Origin: Gammaproteobacteria bacterium
GTDB lineage: Bacteria > Pseudomonadota > Gammaproteobacteria > Eutrophobiales > Eutrophobiaceae
DNA length: 38,718 nucleotides
Assembly: GCA_016179185.1 (NCBI GenBank)
Contig: JACORW010000075.1
Location: 1 to 38,718 of the forward strand
Direction of reading: 5' to 3'
Part shown: positions 1 through 7,296 of the stretch, piece after piece
Layout of the letters: each line of letters opens with the position of its first letter
How positions within the stretch are numbered: position 1 is the stretch's first letter
Position numbers and translations under genes: made by a program
Notes under the pieces: generated by a model
The model's database searches: none
What the model was told of the DNA's origin: nothing
The model's input: only the letters and a program-made list of their open reading frames with translations

Positions 1-258
1 ATTCCCTTCCCCGGCACCACTTTCCGGTTTCGCCATTCTCAACAGCGATCTTTACCCACGTGATTATCTTGATGCGTGGGTCGGAGGCTGACCAGCGCCG
101 TCCATGGCGCCGGCCCTTCGGGCGCCCTGCGGGCGTCCCATTGCGTTCCCGACGCAATGGTCAATTCCCTTCCCCGGCACCATCTTCCCTTTTCCCAATG
201 TTCGCCCATGTCCGTGGGCGTTCACGCGCCCCGCTGAAACCCGCATCCTGACTTGCGG
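1..258. other. Intergenic stretch with short repeat and hairpin
   Basis: No convincing gene is visible here. The first 19 bases (attcccttccccggcacca) recur at about 164-182, and a perfect 9-bp inverted repeat CCATTGCGT/ACGCAATGG with a 5-base loop lies at 138-160. The GC-rich sequence around it (cggcccttcgggcgccctgcgggcg) also folds on itself. It could be the tail of a repeat element that starts before the window. Nothing else is supported. Confidence 0.4.
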
Positions 259-573
259 ATGAGGTGGTGGGGCGACTTTTTGGACAGCCTCACTGCCGGC
301 GGAAAGGTGGTCCCCATCAAGTCTCAACGAATAACGACAAGGCGGGCCCGGGAAAAATTCCTGACCGCGGCCGGCGCCGTAGCGATCATGGCCGCGGCGT
401 GGATCGCGCGCTACGACATCGAGCCACCCGTGAACACCGTGGAATTCGTCTACCGCCTGGACCGGTGGACGGGTCGCGTTGGGGTTGTGGACATTCCACG
501 CAGGCGTAGATACCCTTGCAAGTGTGTAATGTCACGCATTACAATGCTTGATGATCAAGGCCTTCGCTCATAA
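259..573 (+). CDS. Possible small membrane protein (hypothetical)
   Basis: An ORF of about 104 codons from ATG 259 (TTG 253 and GTG 307 are alternatives). It has one hydrophobic stretch (LTAAGAVAIMAAAWIA, about residues 36-51) after a basic segment, then VYRLDRWTGRVGVV, a pattern often seen in small single-pass proteins of unknown function. The last 20 or so codons run through the higBA operator and overlap the start of higB, so the 3' end may be unnatural, perhaps replaced when the toxin-antitoxin pair arrived. No clear ribosome binding site is seen. It may be spurious. Confidence 0.3.
   Translation: MRWWGDFLDSLTAGGKVVPIKSQRITTRRAREKFLTAAGAVAIMAAAWIARYDIEPPVNTVEFVYRLDRWTGRVGVVDIPRRRRYPCKCVMSRITMLDDQGLRS
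525..543. promoter_or_regulatory. higBA operator palindrome
   Basis: A perfect inverted repeat TGTAATG-tcacg-CATTACA ends 7 bases before the higB ATG. Similar TGTAATG/CATTACA palindromes are known before higBA operons, where the HigA antitoxin binds and represses. A possible -10 (TACAAT, 540-545) overlaps the right arm and a weak -35 (TTGCAA) is at 516-521 with an 18-base spacer. If these are used, transcription would start at about the higB start codon, giving a leaderless mRNA. Confidence 0.7.
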
Positions 574-829
574 GGGTCTGGAGCGGTTTTTTCGGTACGG
601 CGAAAAGGCCGGGCTGAGCGCCGAATTCCTGCCCAGGCTGGAGCGCATGTTGGACCGGCTAAATCGTGTGGCGGAACCGCGGGACATGAACCTGCCCGGC
701 TACGCTTTTCACCGGCTCAAAGGCAGCCGAAAGGACATCTACAGCGTGAAGATTTTTGGCAACTGGCGCCTGACCTTTCGCTTCGGGGCCGGCCACGCCT
801 ACGACGTGAACCTGGAGGATTACCATTGA
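551..829 (+). CDS. higB: HigB-type RelE-superfamily toxin
   Basis: 92 residues from ATG 551 (MIKAFAHKGLERFF), a beginning typical of HigB toxins. A TTG one codon earlier is less likely. HigB belongs to the RelE/ParE fold and cleaves mRNA on the ribosome. Visible family features are the N-terminal KGLERFF helix, LPGYAFHRLKG in the middle, and the C-terminal beta-strand segment WRLTFRF followed by DVNLEDYH, close to the usual VDYEDYH ending. The stop codon overlaps the higA start by one base (TGATG), so the toxin comes first and translation is probably coupled, which is the normal higBA order. Full length, no sign of decay. Confidence 0.92.
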   Translation: MIKAFAHKGLERFFRYGEKAGLSAEFLPRLERMLDRLNRVAEPRDMNLPGYAFHRLKGSRKDIYSVKIFGNWRLTFRFGAGHAYDVNLEDYH

Positions 830-1134
830 TGAAGTCACGGCAGAGAAAGACGAGAAGGCCGACCCACCCGGGCGCCATTTTGCGCGAGGACGTGTTGCCG
901 GCACTTGCCATCACGCAAACCCTGTTGGCCAGCCGGCTTGGTGTCTCGCGCCTGACCGTCTCGGAACTGCTGCTTGAGAAGCGGGCATTGTCCCCTGATA
1001 TGGCGATCCGGCTTGCCCGCCTGCTCGATACCACGCCGGAGTCCTGGCTGAACATGCAGCAGGCCCTGGACCTCTGGGAGTTGGGGCAGCGCGGCGCGCG
1101 CGAATACGCGCGCATCGGGACAATCGCGGCTTGA
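829..1134 (+). CDS. higA: HigA-type antitoxin, XRE helix-turn-helix
   Basis: 101 residues from ATG 829. The opening HPGAILREDVLPALAIT and the helix-turn-helix QTLLASRLGVSRLTVSELL are characteristic of the HigA family, as is the tail LDTTPESWLNMQQALDLWE. It should neutralise the upstream toxin and repress the operon by binding the palindrome at 525-543. The gene is convergent with yedK, with about 70 bases between them and no typical terminator. Confidence 0.93.
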   Translation: MKSRQRKTRRPTHPGAILREDVLPALAITQTLLASRLGVSRLTVSELLLEKRALSPDMAIRLARLLDTTPESWLNMQQALDLWELGQRGAREYARIGTIAA

Positions 1135-1203
1135 CCCAATCGCCACGCCTAGCTCGACGGGGCGAACGGCCGAGTACCTCACCGGCCCTGCGGGCGCCCG
1201 GCC

Positions 1204-1842
1204 TCAGGTGACAGGTCTAAGCAGCTCCGGGCCTTCGTTGCCGGCGGAGTTGACTGCGCGCCCCACCGGGTAGCCGGTCATAGCCCCGGAATACGGCCCC
1301 AGAACCGCCGCGTCCCCCTGGTCCAGCCAGGCATCGTAGTAGGTCGGATCCAGGATGACCGGCATGCGGTCATGCACGGGGCGGAGCGTCGCGTTGGCGG
1401 ACGTCGTCAGAATGGCAAATGTTTCCGTCATTTCGCCTTCGTGGGACCAGCTGTCCCAGAGTCCGGCAAACGCCATGATTTCGGAATCCTTGAGCCGGAA
1501 ATACCACGGCTGCTTCGGGCTCAGGGCATGGGTCCACTCATAGAAACCATTCGCCGGTATCAGGCAGCGTCTGCGGCGCATGGCCACGCGGAAAAAAGGT
1601 TTTTCCGCTGCGGTTTCCGCGCGCGCGTTTATCGGCCTGGTTTTGGGCCGGGATTTCATCCAGTGCGGCACGAATCCCCATTGACACAAAGCCAGTTCGC
1701 GCCGTTCGTCGCGACAGCGGACGATGGGAAGCTTCAGCGCCGGTGCGGCGTTGAAGCGCGGCGCGAACTCTATGGAATCGAACAGGCCGAAATGCTTCTG
1801 CAGGTCATTTACCAGGGAATGCAGGGCGTAGCGGCCGCACAT
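1204..1842 (-). CDS. yedK: SRAP domain protein (abasic-site DNA-protein crosslinker)
   Basis: 212 residues, typical for bacterial YedK/HMCES proteins, which protect abasic sites in single-stranded DNA by forming a thiazolidine crosslink through Cys2. The start MCGRYAL places the catalytic Cys directly after the initiator Met. Other conserved active-site elements are present: the Asn in INARAET, the Glu in NGFYEW and the His in HDRMPVIL. It is a single-gene unit, convergent with higA and separated from the upstream minus-strand operon by a strong hairpin. Complete and apparently functional. Confidence 0.95.
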   Translation of the reverse strand: MCGRYALHSLVNDLQKHFGLFDSIEFAPRFNAAPALKLPIVRCRDERRELALCQWGFVPHWMKSRPKTRPINARAETAAEKPFFRVAMRRRRCLIPANGFYEWTHALSPKQPWYFRLKDSEIMAFAGLWDSWSHEGEMTETFAILTTSANATLRPVHDRMPVILDPTYYDAWLDQGDAAVLGPYSGAMTGYPVGRAVNSAGNEGPELLRPVT

Positions 1843-1856
1843 GGGGAACCAGCATA

Positions 1857-1892
1857 ACAGTCTGCCGAAAAACCCGTTTTTCGGCAGACTGT
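1857..1892 (-). terminator. Strong hairpin between unknown operon and yedK
   Basis: A perfect 16-bp inverted repeat (ACAGTCTGCCGAAAAA paired with TTTTTCGGCAGACTGT) with a 4-base loop. It lies just downstream of the last gene of the mtdA/Sel1/paralogue operon and just upstream of yedK. In either direction the stem top is an A/T run, but no clean U tract follows the stem, so it may work as a factor-assisted or bidirectional terminator or stabilise the 3' end of the transcript. Confidence 0.65.
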
Positions 1893-1918
1893 GGGACCCG
1901 GCGCGTGCCCGGAAGTTC

Positions 1919-2632
1919 TCAGATGTACGATTCCAGCATGTCGCGCTCGTCCTGCTGGATGTTGGTATTCTGCAGCCGGTTCTTGATCATGTTGGCGTCA
2001 ATGTGCTTCGCCTCTATCAGCGCCTTCTTCTCGTCGGGCGTCAGCGCCTCGGAAAAGAACAGGTTGCTCGCCGGCACCAGGCCCATCTCGACGATGACGC
2101 CGATCTCCCCGGACATCTGGCGATACCTGTCTATGGGCTGCTCGATGCGGCGCATGGCGAAATCCTTGTCCACGATCCCGGCCCGGTAGATTGCGTGTAC
2201 CTCCATGCGATAGCTGATGACATGGGCCGGGTCCTCATTCTTGCCCAGTTCGGCTTCAATGTGCTCCAGCCGCGGTTCCAGCATGGAACGCAACGTGTTC
2301 AGTATCTCCTGGTCTTCCAGGCGCTCGGAGTAGATGTCCAGAATGTTGTCAATGGTGAGCTGGTTGTACGTGTCGGTCCGGAACAGTTCGTTGCAGCGGT
2401 ACGACAGAAGTTTGTAGGAACGGAATCCGAGCGTCGAGTAGATGTCGGTCAAATCACGGATGTGCTTGTTGAATCCCAGCGCGCATACCAGCTGCGAGTG
2501 GTTCAATTCCATCTGCGCGGCCACCTTGTTGATGCGGACGATGAAATCCGCATTCGGATCCGTGGTTACCTTGTGGAAGATCCGCACCAGATCGGTGTCC
2601 GAGGCGGTCAGGAGTTCAGTGAAACTCGCCAT
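1919..2632 (-). CDS. Unrecognised protein, paralogue of the upstream gene (copy 1)
   Basis: 237 residues from ATG 2632; a TTG at 2644 would add four residues. No family is recognised. It is clearly homologous over its whole length to the next gene (2650-3396): shared blocks include QLVCALGFNKH / QLICAVGFNRH, a DIY...LDDVLAIY-like segment, LEPRLEHIE / LKERLESVE, GVIVEMGLVPASNLFF / GIIVDAKLIPAGDIFF and NIQQDERDMLESYI / NISADERSVLNEFL. It is mainly helical, charged and soluble, with no signal peptide or membrane segment and no obvious catalytic motif. It is the last gene of the presumed mtdA-Sel1-paralogue operon, 5-17 bases after the preceding stop, and is followed by the hairpin at 1857-1892. 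Confidence 0.85.
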   Translation of the reverse strand: MASFTELLTASDTDLVRIFHKVTTDPNADFIVRINKVAAQMELNHSQLVCALGFNKHIRDLTDIYSTLGFRSYKLLSYRCNELFRTDTYNQLTIDNILDIYSERLEDQEILNTLRSMLEPRLEHIEAELGKNEDPAHVISYRMEVHAIYRAGIVDKDFAMRRIEQPIDRYRQMSGEIGVIVEMGLVPASNLFFSEALTPDEKKALIEAKHIDANMIKNRLQNTNIQQDERDMLESYI

Positions 2633-2649
2633 GCGTGTCGGCAATCGGT

Positions 2650-3396
2650 TCAGTGTTTCCGGCGCAGGAATTCGTTCAGGACCGAGCGTTCATCGGCGCT
2701 GATATTTTCGTCATTCAGGCGCGCCTCAATCAAGTCCCTTGGTATCAGGCCGCGGGCCAGCAGCCGCCGTTTTTCCTCCGGCAGAATGGAATTGCGGAAA
2801 AAGATGTCGCCCGCGGGGATAAGTTTCGCGTCCACGATGATCCCGACCTCGTTCAGCAGCGCGCGAAATCCGCTGTCGCTGCGGTTCAAACGCTCCTCGG
2901 CAAAATCCACGCCCGCAATTCCGTCGTTGTATACGGTCCGTATCTCCGACTTGTAGCGGTCTATGATCATCGAATTGACTGTCTCTTCAATGCGCTGCTC
3001 CACGCTCTCCAGGCGCTCCTTCAAAAGATATTGCATCACGTGCAGATTGGCCGGGTCGTCGCGCACCGCGCCGTAGATTGCCAGCACGTCGTCCAGTGGC
3101 AGCCGTCTGTAGATGTCCGTGGTGAAAACGTCGTTGCGCTCCCTGGCCAGTTCCTCAAAGGTCGCGTAGCCGAGGATGGGCATTATTTCCGTAATCAGGC
3201 GCGCGTGGCGATTGAAACCCACCGCGCAGATCAATTGCTCGTTGCGCAGCCCTTCGGATTTCGCGATTTCGGCCAGCCGGCTGCCCATGGAAGCGCTGCT
3301 GTCCTTGTAGCGGAAGAACCGCTGCACCAGGGTTTCCTCCGACGCGCCAAGTATGTCGCGAAACGTTGAAGACGGCGTGGAAGGACTGGAAGCCAC
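2650..3396 (-). CDS. Unrecognised protein, paralogue of the downstream gene (copy 2)
   Basis: 248 residues starting at a GTG with a strong ribosome binding site (GGAGGAG, six bases upstream). It is homologous end to end with the 1919-2632 product, by eye roughly 35% identical, so the pair arose by tandem duplication. Features are a low-complexity Ser/Thr/Pro N-terminus (about 12 residues), a helical region with QLICAVGFNRHARLITEIMPILGY, a central acidic helical part with EERLESVE-like heptads, and a C-terminal segment with IPAGDIFF and SILPEEKRRLLARGLIPRD. No signal peptide is seen. It starts 42 bases after the Sel1/SPOR gene stop. Function unknown; the context suggests an accessory role linked to the exported Sel1 protein or to C1 metabolism, which is only inference. 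Confidence 0.88.
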   Translation of the reverse strand: MASSPSTPSSTFRDILGASEETLVQRFFRYKDSSASMGSRLAEIAKSEGLRNEQLICAVGFNRHARLITEIMPILGYATFEELARERNDVFTTDIYRRLPLDDVLAIYGAVRDDPANLHVMQYLLKERLESVEQRIEETVNSMIIDRYKSEIRTVYNDGIAGVDFAEERLNRSDSGFRALLNEVGIIVDAKLIPAGDIFFRNSILPEEKRRLLARGLIPRDLIEARLNDENISADERSVLNEFLRRKH

Positions 3397-3438
3397 TGAT
3401 TCTCCTCCATCATGCGGCCGGGAAATATCGCGGCACGT

Positions 3439-4728
3439 TCATTTCAGCAATTGCTGCACGATGCCGAAATTGCGCACCCAGGGTTTCACCTGGCGCAGGC
3501 CTTCCGGCAGGTTTCCCGCGGCTTCGGCAGCCTCCGCATAGCTGGCGAAGGCGCCATACAGGGCGTTATAGCGCGTCGTCCCGTTGATCTCGACCTTCAC
3601 GTACGCGGCCTCGTCGGCAATTCCCGCGTCCGTGAGAAACCGCACGACGTCCTGTTCACTGGTGACGCTGCCAAGCTGCAGCGTGTAGGAATCCGGCCGC
3701 TGCGCGCGCACCCAGTCTTCACGCCGCGGCCCGGCGGGCGCCTGAACCGGCGGCGCCGCGACGGGTTTTGCCTGGGCCGCAACCGTTTTTGCCGGCGGCA
3801 CGTAAACGCGCGTTGACGGGGCTGCCGGGGGCGCGGCCGTAGCGCCATCACCCGCTGTTGCCGCCGCGGATGCGGCTGCCGCAGCAGCCGCGGCAAGATC
3901 TTCGGGGTGCGCCACCCCGGCCGGCGGCGTTGCGCCCGGGGCGCCGGCCAGTTGTTTCAGCTTGTCGCTTGCCTCCATCAGTCCCTGTGCCGCCGCGCGT
4001 TCGTACCACTGTTTCGCCACCGCGAGGTCAGGGGTGACGCCGTATCCGTTTTCGTAGAAGACTCCCAGGTTGAACTGGGCCTGCGCGACGCCCTGGGCCG
4101 CGGCCTTGTTGAACCAGTCCAGCGCCTGCCCGTAGTCGCGCCGCAGACCGCGCTCGAAGGCGTACATGACGCCGAGGCTGTACTGGGCATGGCCATGGCC
4201 CTGTTCCGCGGCTTTGCGGAACAGTTCCGCGGCCCGGGCATCGTTGCGATCCACCGCCAGACCGCGGAAATACATCAGCCCGAGATTGAACTGCGCATCC
4301 ACCTGCCCGCCATTGGCCGCCAGTTCCCACCATTTTGCCGCTTGCACCTGATCCTGGGTGACGCCCTCACCGCGAAAATACTTCGCGCCGACCTGGTATT
4401 GCACGGCCGGGTCGCCCTGTTCGGCGGACTTGATGTACCACTGCAAGGCCTGCACGGGATCGGCCTTGACGCCATGACCGTAGTCATACATGACGCCAAG
4501 AAGTTTCTGCGCTTCGGAATTCCCGTCTTCGGCAAGCGGCCGGATGATCTTCAGGGCCTGCCCATAATGGCCCTTGAGATACGCGGCGCGGGCGGTTTCG
4601 TAATCCTGTGCGTGCGCCTGCGCGCATATCAACACGGCGCCGAGCGCCACGCGCCGCGCGGCAGTCGCGGCTCTACGCCATTGCTTTGGCGAGTGCAAAA
4701 ATCTGCTCCGCGTCAAGAACGACGTCAT
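3439..4728 (-). CDS. Exported Sel1-repeat protein with C-terminal SPOR domain
   Basis: Up to 429 residues. A hydrophobic signal segment (VALGAVLICAQAHA, about residues 27-40) is followed by roughly six Sel1/TPR-like repeats (residues about 50-255) with repeated A..WY.KAAEQG and AQ..LG.MY..G.GV patterns. An Ala/Pro-rich linker (about 260-335) leads to a SPOR domain (about 345-425, YTLQLGSVTSEQDVVRFL), which in other proteins binds denuded peptidoglycan at division sites. It probably acts in the periplasm as a scaffold. The ATG at 4728 lies inside mtdA (56-base overlap) and gives a long basic n-region. A TTG at 4698, with GGAG seven bases upstream, would give a normal 30-residue signal peptide and is a good alternative. 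Either start implies translational coupling to mtdA. Confidence 0.9.
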   Translation of the reverse strand: MTSFLTRSRFLHSPKQWRRAATAARRVALGAVLICAQAHAQDYETARAAYLKGHYGQALKIIRPLAEDGNSEAQKLLGVMYDYGHGVKADPVQALQWYIKSAEQGDPAVQYQVGAKYFRGEGVTQDQVQAAKWWELAANGGQVDAQFNLGLMYFRGLAVDRNDARAAELFRKAAEQGHGHAQYSLGVMYAFERGLRRDYGQALDWFNKAAAQGVAQAQFNLGVFYENGYGVTPDLAVAKQWYERAAAQGLMEASDKLKQLAGAPGATPPAGVAHPEDLAAAAAAAASAAATAGDGATAAPPAAPSTRVYVPPAKTVAAQAKPVAAPPVQAPAGPRREDWVRAQRPDSYTLQLGSVTSEQDVVRFLTDAGIADEAAYVKVEINGTTRYNALYGAFASYAEAAEAAGNLPEGLRQVKPWVRNFGIVQQLLK

Positions 4729-5530
4729 TGCTTTCGAACAGCCGTGCGATGCAGGCCCGGTGCACGGCGAGCTTCAGCGTGCCGAAGCCTATGGCCCCCC
4801 AGACAATTTTCCCGTGCCGCTCCCGGCCGCGGTCCATCATGTCCGTGCCGGTGACGCCGATCGGCGGCGTAGCATTGGCATCGGCTATCAGGCGGATGTT
4901 GGGGTTGTCCTTCCAGTGGTTCTCGTCGAGCAGCGAGACGCCTGCTTTGCCGGCGGAGAAGACGACATTTGCCTTTTCGATTGCGCGACCTCGATCATCA
5001 TTGCCGAGTGCGGCGATCGGTTCGATGTCGACGCCAAACCGCTCCTTGATCTCCCGGCAGCACGATTCGGCGCGGTGCGCATCCCGGGAAGTGATTGCCA
5101 CCTGCGCGCCTTCACGGCTGAGCATCACCGCGGCGCGCTGGCCCACCGGGCCGGTTCCGGCCAGCACCACGGCGCGCTGGCCGGAGATGGCGCCGTTCTT
5201 CGCCAGGCGCGCGATGCCCGCGGCTGCCGTGGTATTGCTGCCGTTGCTGTCCAGCATGACGGACACCCGGAAATCGGCGAAAAACACCTTCTGGACCGCT
5301 TTGAACAGTGCGGCGCCGGCGGTCATGTCGCTGCCGCCGACAAACACGGCGGTGAATTTCTTTTCCTTGGGCGCGCGGGTGAAGATCGCCCCTTCCACGA
5401 GCGGCCGGACGTTCTGCGGCGTGCAGCCGCCGTGGCCGATAACGTGATCGGCGCCGCCGTCATAGGCGACCACGGTGTCGAACACGGCGGGATGCGGATC
5501 GGTGTCCAGTTGAAACAGCAGCTTCTTCAT
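4673..5530 (-). CDS. mtdA: NADP-dependent methylenetetrahydrofolate (-methanopterin) dehydrogenase MtdA
   Basis: 285 residues, the usual MtdA length. It oxidises methylene-H4F (and methylene-H4MPT) to the methenyl form with NADP in methylotroph C1 metabolism. The N-terminus MKKLLFQLDTDPHPAVFDTV, the segment YDGGADHVIGHG, FRVSVMLDSNGSNTTAAAG, the dinucleotide-binding loop VVLAGTGPVGQRAA and the C-terminal LHRACIARLFES closely match Methylobacterium MtdA rather than MtdB as I recall them. The start has a good ribosome binding site (GGGAGG). It is divergent from fchA, which catalyses the next step, with 186 bases between them. Downstream genes (Sel1/SPOR and two paralogues) are probably cotranscribed. 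Confidence 0.95.
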   Translation of the reverse strand: MKKLLFQLDTDPHPAVFDTVVAYDGGADHVIGHGGCTPQNVRPLVEGAIFTRAPKEKKFTAVFVGGSDMTAGAALFKAVQKVFFADFRVSVMLDSNGSNTTAAAGIARLAKNGAISGQRAVVLAGTGPVGQRAAVMLSREGAQVAITSRDAHRAESCCREIKERFGVDIEPIAALGNDDRGRAIEKANVVFSAGKAGVSLLDENHWKDNPNIRLIADANATPPIGVTGTDMMDRGRERHGKIVWGAIGFGTLKLAVHRACIARLFESNDVVLDAEQIFALAKAMA

Positions 5531-5716
5531 GTCTGCCTCCCGCTTTAATTATGGTATTTCCCTGCGCGGTGATTCCCCGATGCGCGTCGGCTAACTTAAC
5601 CGAACCACTGTGGGACGACAACCGAGCCCCGGCGCGGCAGGCCGCTGCGCCGCCATGGAATTGGAGTTGCGATTCGGTACGATGCACGTGTGAACTGGAG
5701 CCCACGGAGGATTGCA

Positions 5717-6340
5717 ATGATTAAAGACAAATCCATTCAGGCATTTCTCGACGAGCTTGCCGGCAAGGCCGCCACGCCCGGTGGCGGCAGCGCGGCGGCG
5801 GTCATGGGAGCGATGGGCGCGGCGCTGGTGAGCATGGTCGCGAACTTCACCGTGGGCAAGAAGGGGTACGAGGCCGTGGACGCCGAGGCCGCGGAACTGC
5901 TGCGCCGGGCGGAATCGCTGCGCCGGCAATTGACCGAGATGATTCGCGCGGACGTCGAGGCTTTTGACGGCGTGATGGCCGCGTACGGTCTGGCGCGCGA
6001 CACCGATGCGCAAAAGGCGGCGCGTACCGGGGCGATCCAGGCGGCGCTCAAAAAAGCCGCCGACATCCCGCTGGCCTGCGCCGCACTCTGTGCCGAGGTC
6101 ATAGGCCTGACCAGGCCCATGGCCGCCATCGGCAACAAGAACGTCATCAGCGACGCCGGCGTGGCGGTACTGGCGGCCGAAGCAGCGCTGCGCTCCGCGG
6201 CACTCAATGTTTACGTGAACGTCGGCGCCATCAAGGACGAGGCGTTCGTCGCCGACCGGCGGCAGCGGCTGGAGCAGATCCTCGCGGGTTCCGAAGCGCT
6301 CACCGAAGAGGTGTACGCGCTGGTGAAAGGCCGGCTTTGA
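5717..6340 (+). CDS. fchA: Methenyltetrahydrofolate cyclohydrolase FchA (FTCD-C fold)
   Basis: 207 residues from ATG 5717, which has GGAGG six bases upstream. An in-frame start nine codons earlier lacks one. The protein belongs to the formiminotransferase-cyclodeaminase C-terminal family: FLDELAGKAATPGGGSAAAVMGAMGAAL is the conserved N-terminal motif (TPGGGSAAA), followed by a helical body with IGNKNVISDAGVAVLAAEAALRSAALNVYVN. FchA hydrolyses methenyl-H4F to 10-formyl-H4F. With mtdA divergent next to it, the two make the methylene-H4F to formyl-H4F segment. A cyclodeaminase of histidine degradation would have the same fold, but no hut genes are nearby. It converges on nadC with a 7-base gap. 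Confidence 0.92.
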   Translation: MIKDKSIQAFLDELAGKAATPGGGSAAAVMGAMGAALVSMVANFTVGKKGYEAVDAEAAELLRRAESLRRQLTEMIRADVEAFDGVMAAYGLARDTDAQKAARTGAIQAALKKAADIPLACAALCAEVIGLTRPMAAIGNKNVISDAGVAVLAAEAALRSAALNVYVNVGAIKDEAFVADRRQRLEQILAGSEALTEEVYALVKGRL

Positions 6341-6347
6341 GTGGCCG

Positions 6348-7199
6348 CTATCCGCTGACGAACCGCATCGAGAAATCCACGGCGCGGACATGCTTGGTCA
6401 ATGCGCCCATGGAAATGAAGTCCACGCCGGTGTCGGCAATGGCGCGAAGATTCTCCGGGCCGATGCCGCCGGAGGCTTCCAGTTTCACGCGCCCGGCTGC
6501 GTGCTGAACCGCTTGCGCGAGCCGCTGCAGCCCGAAATTGTCCAGCAGCACCCGGTGCGCACCGGCGCCGATGGCTTCCTCCAGTTGTTCGAGCGTCTCC
6601 ACTTCCACCTCCACCTGCCGGTGCAGCGCCCGCGCCCGCTGCACCGCCCCGGCGACCCCGCCGGCCGCGCGGATGTGGTTCTCCTTCAGCAGAATGGCGT
6701 CATACAGGCCCATGCGGTGATTGGCGCCGCCGCCGCAAAGCACCGCGTACTTCTGCGCGGTGCGCAGCCCCGGCACAGTCTTGCGGGTGTCCAGCAGCAC
6801 AGCCCCGGTCCCGGAGATGATGCGCACGCATTGGCGCGTGGCCGTGGCCGTGCCCGACAGCAACTGCAGAAAGTTGAGCGCCGTGCGTTCCCCGGTCAAC
6901 AGCGCGCGCGTGGCGCCGCTCAGCGCGCACACGGTCTCACCACCGGACACGTCCATGCCGTCCCGGCGGCGCCAGGCGACGCGCACCGAGGCGTCGATCT
7001 GGCGAAAGACCTCGTCGAACCACGCCGTGCCGCACAGCACAGCCTCCTCGCGGCACAGGACTTCCGCCGTGCTGGCCTGGTCAGCCGGCAGGAGATCGGC
7101 GGACAGATCCCTCGTGCCGACATCCTCACTGAGCGCGCGTCGGACCGTGCTGGCCAGATCCGCGGGGAGATCAGCGCGGAAGTTTGCGGCGTGGACCAT
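6348..7199 (-). CDS. nadC: Nicotinate-nucleotide pyrophosphorylase (carboxylating)
   Basis: 283 residues. Quinolinate phosphoribosyltransferase makes nicotinate mononucleotide from quinolinate and PRPP in de novo NAD synthesis. The hallmark substrate-binding segment LLDTRKTVPGLRTAQKYAV is present, as are GGGANHRMGLYDAILLKENH, EVEVETLEQLEEA, VLLDNF and the C-terminal ASGGIGPENLRAIADTGVDF with ISMGALTKH. Length is normal. It is divergent from ampD with 97 bases between them, the arrangement commonly seen in gammaproteobacteria. Confidence 0.97.
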   Translation of the reverse strand: MVHAANFRADLPADLASTVRRALSEDVGTRDLSADLLPADQASTAEVLCREEAVLCGTAWFDEVFRQIDASVRVAWRRRDGMDVSGGETVCALSGATRALLTGERTALNFLQLLSGTATATRQCVRIISGTGAVLLDTRKTVPGLRTAQKYAVLCGGGANHRMGLYDAILLKENHIRAAGGVAGAVQRARALHRQVEVEVETLEQLEEAIGAGAHRVLLDNFGLQRLAQAVQHAAGRVKLEASGGIGPENLRAIADTGVDFISMGALTKHVRAVDFSMRFVSG

Positions 7200-7296
7200 T
7201 CAGAGCGCCACTTTGCGGCACCGGCAAGCCTGGGGGAAATCGCGGGCGGACGGCGTTCAATTGACCCTGCCTTCAATCATCTGCATCCTAACATGG

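Noticed and set aside
1..186. Direct repeat of a 162-bp unit at the window start
   Set aside because: Only about 24 bases match before the copies diverge, and the first copy is cut by the window edge, so a repeat unit cannot be defined.
1841..2956. A 371-codon plus-strand open frame
   Set aside because: It is antisense to the two homologous paralogues, whose mutual conservation and ribosome binding site show the minus strand to be coding; the long frame is a by-product of GC-rich codon bias.
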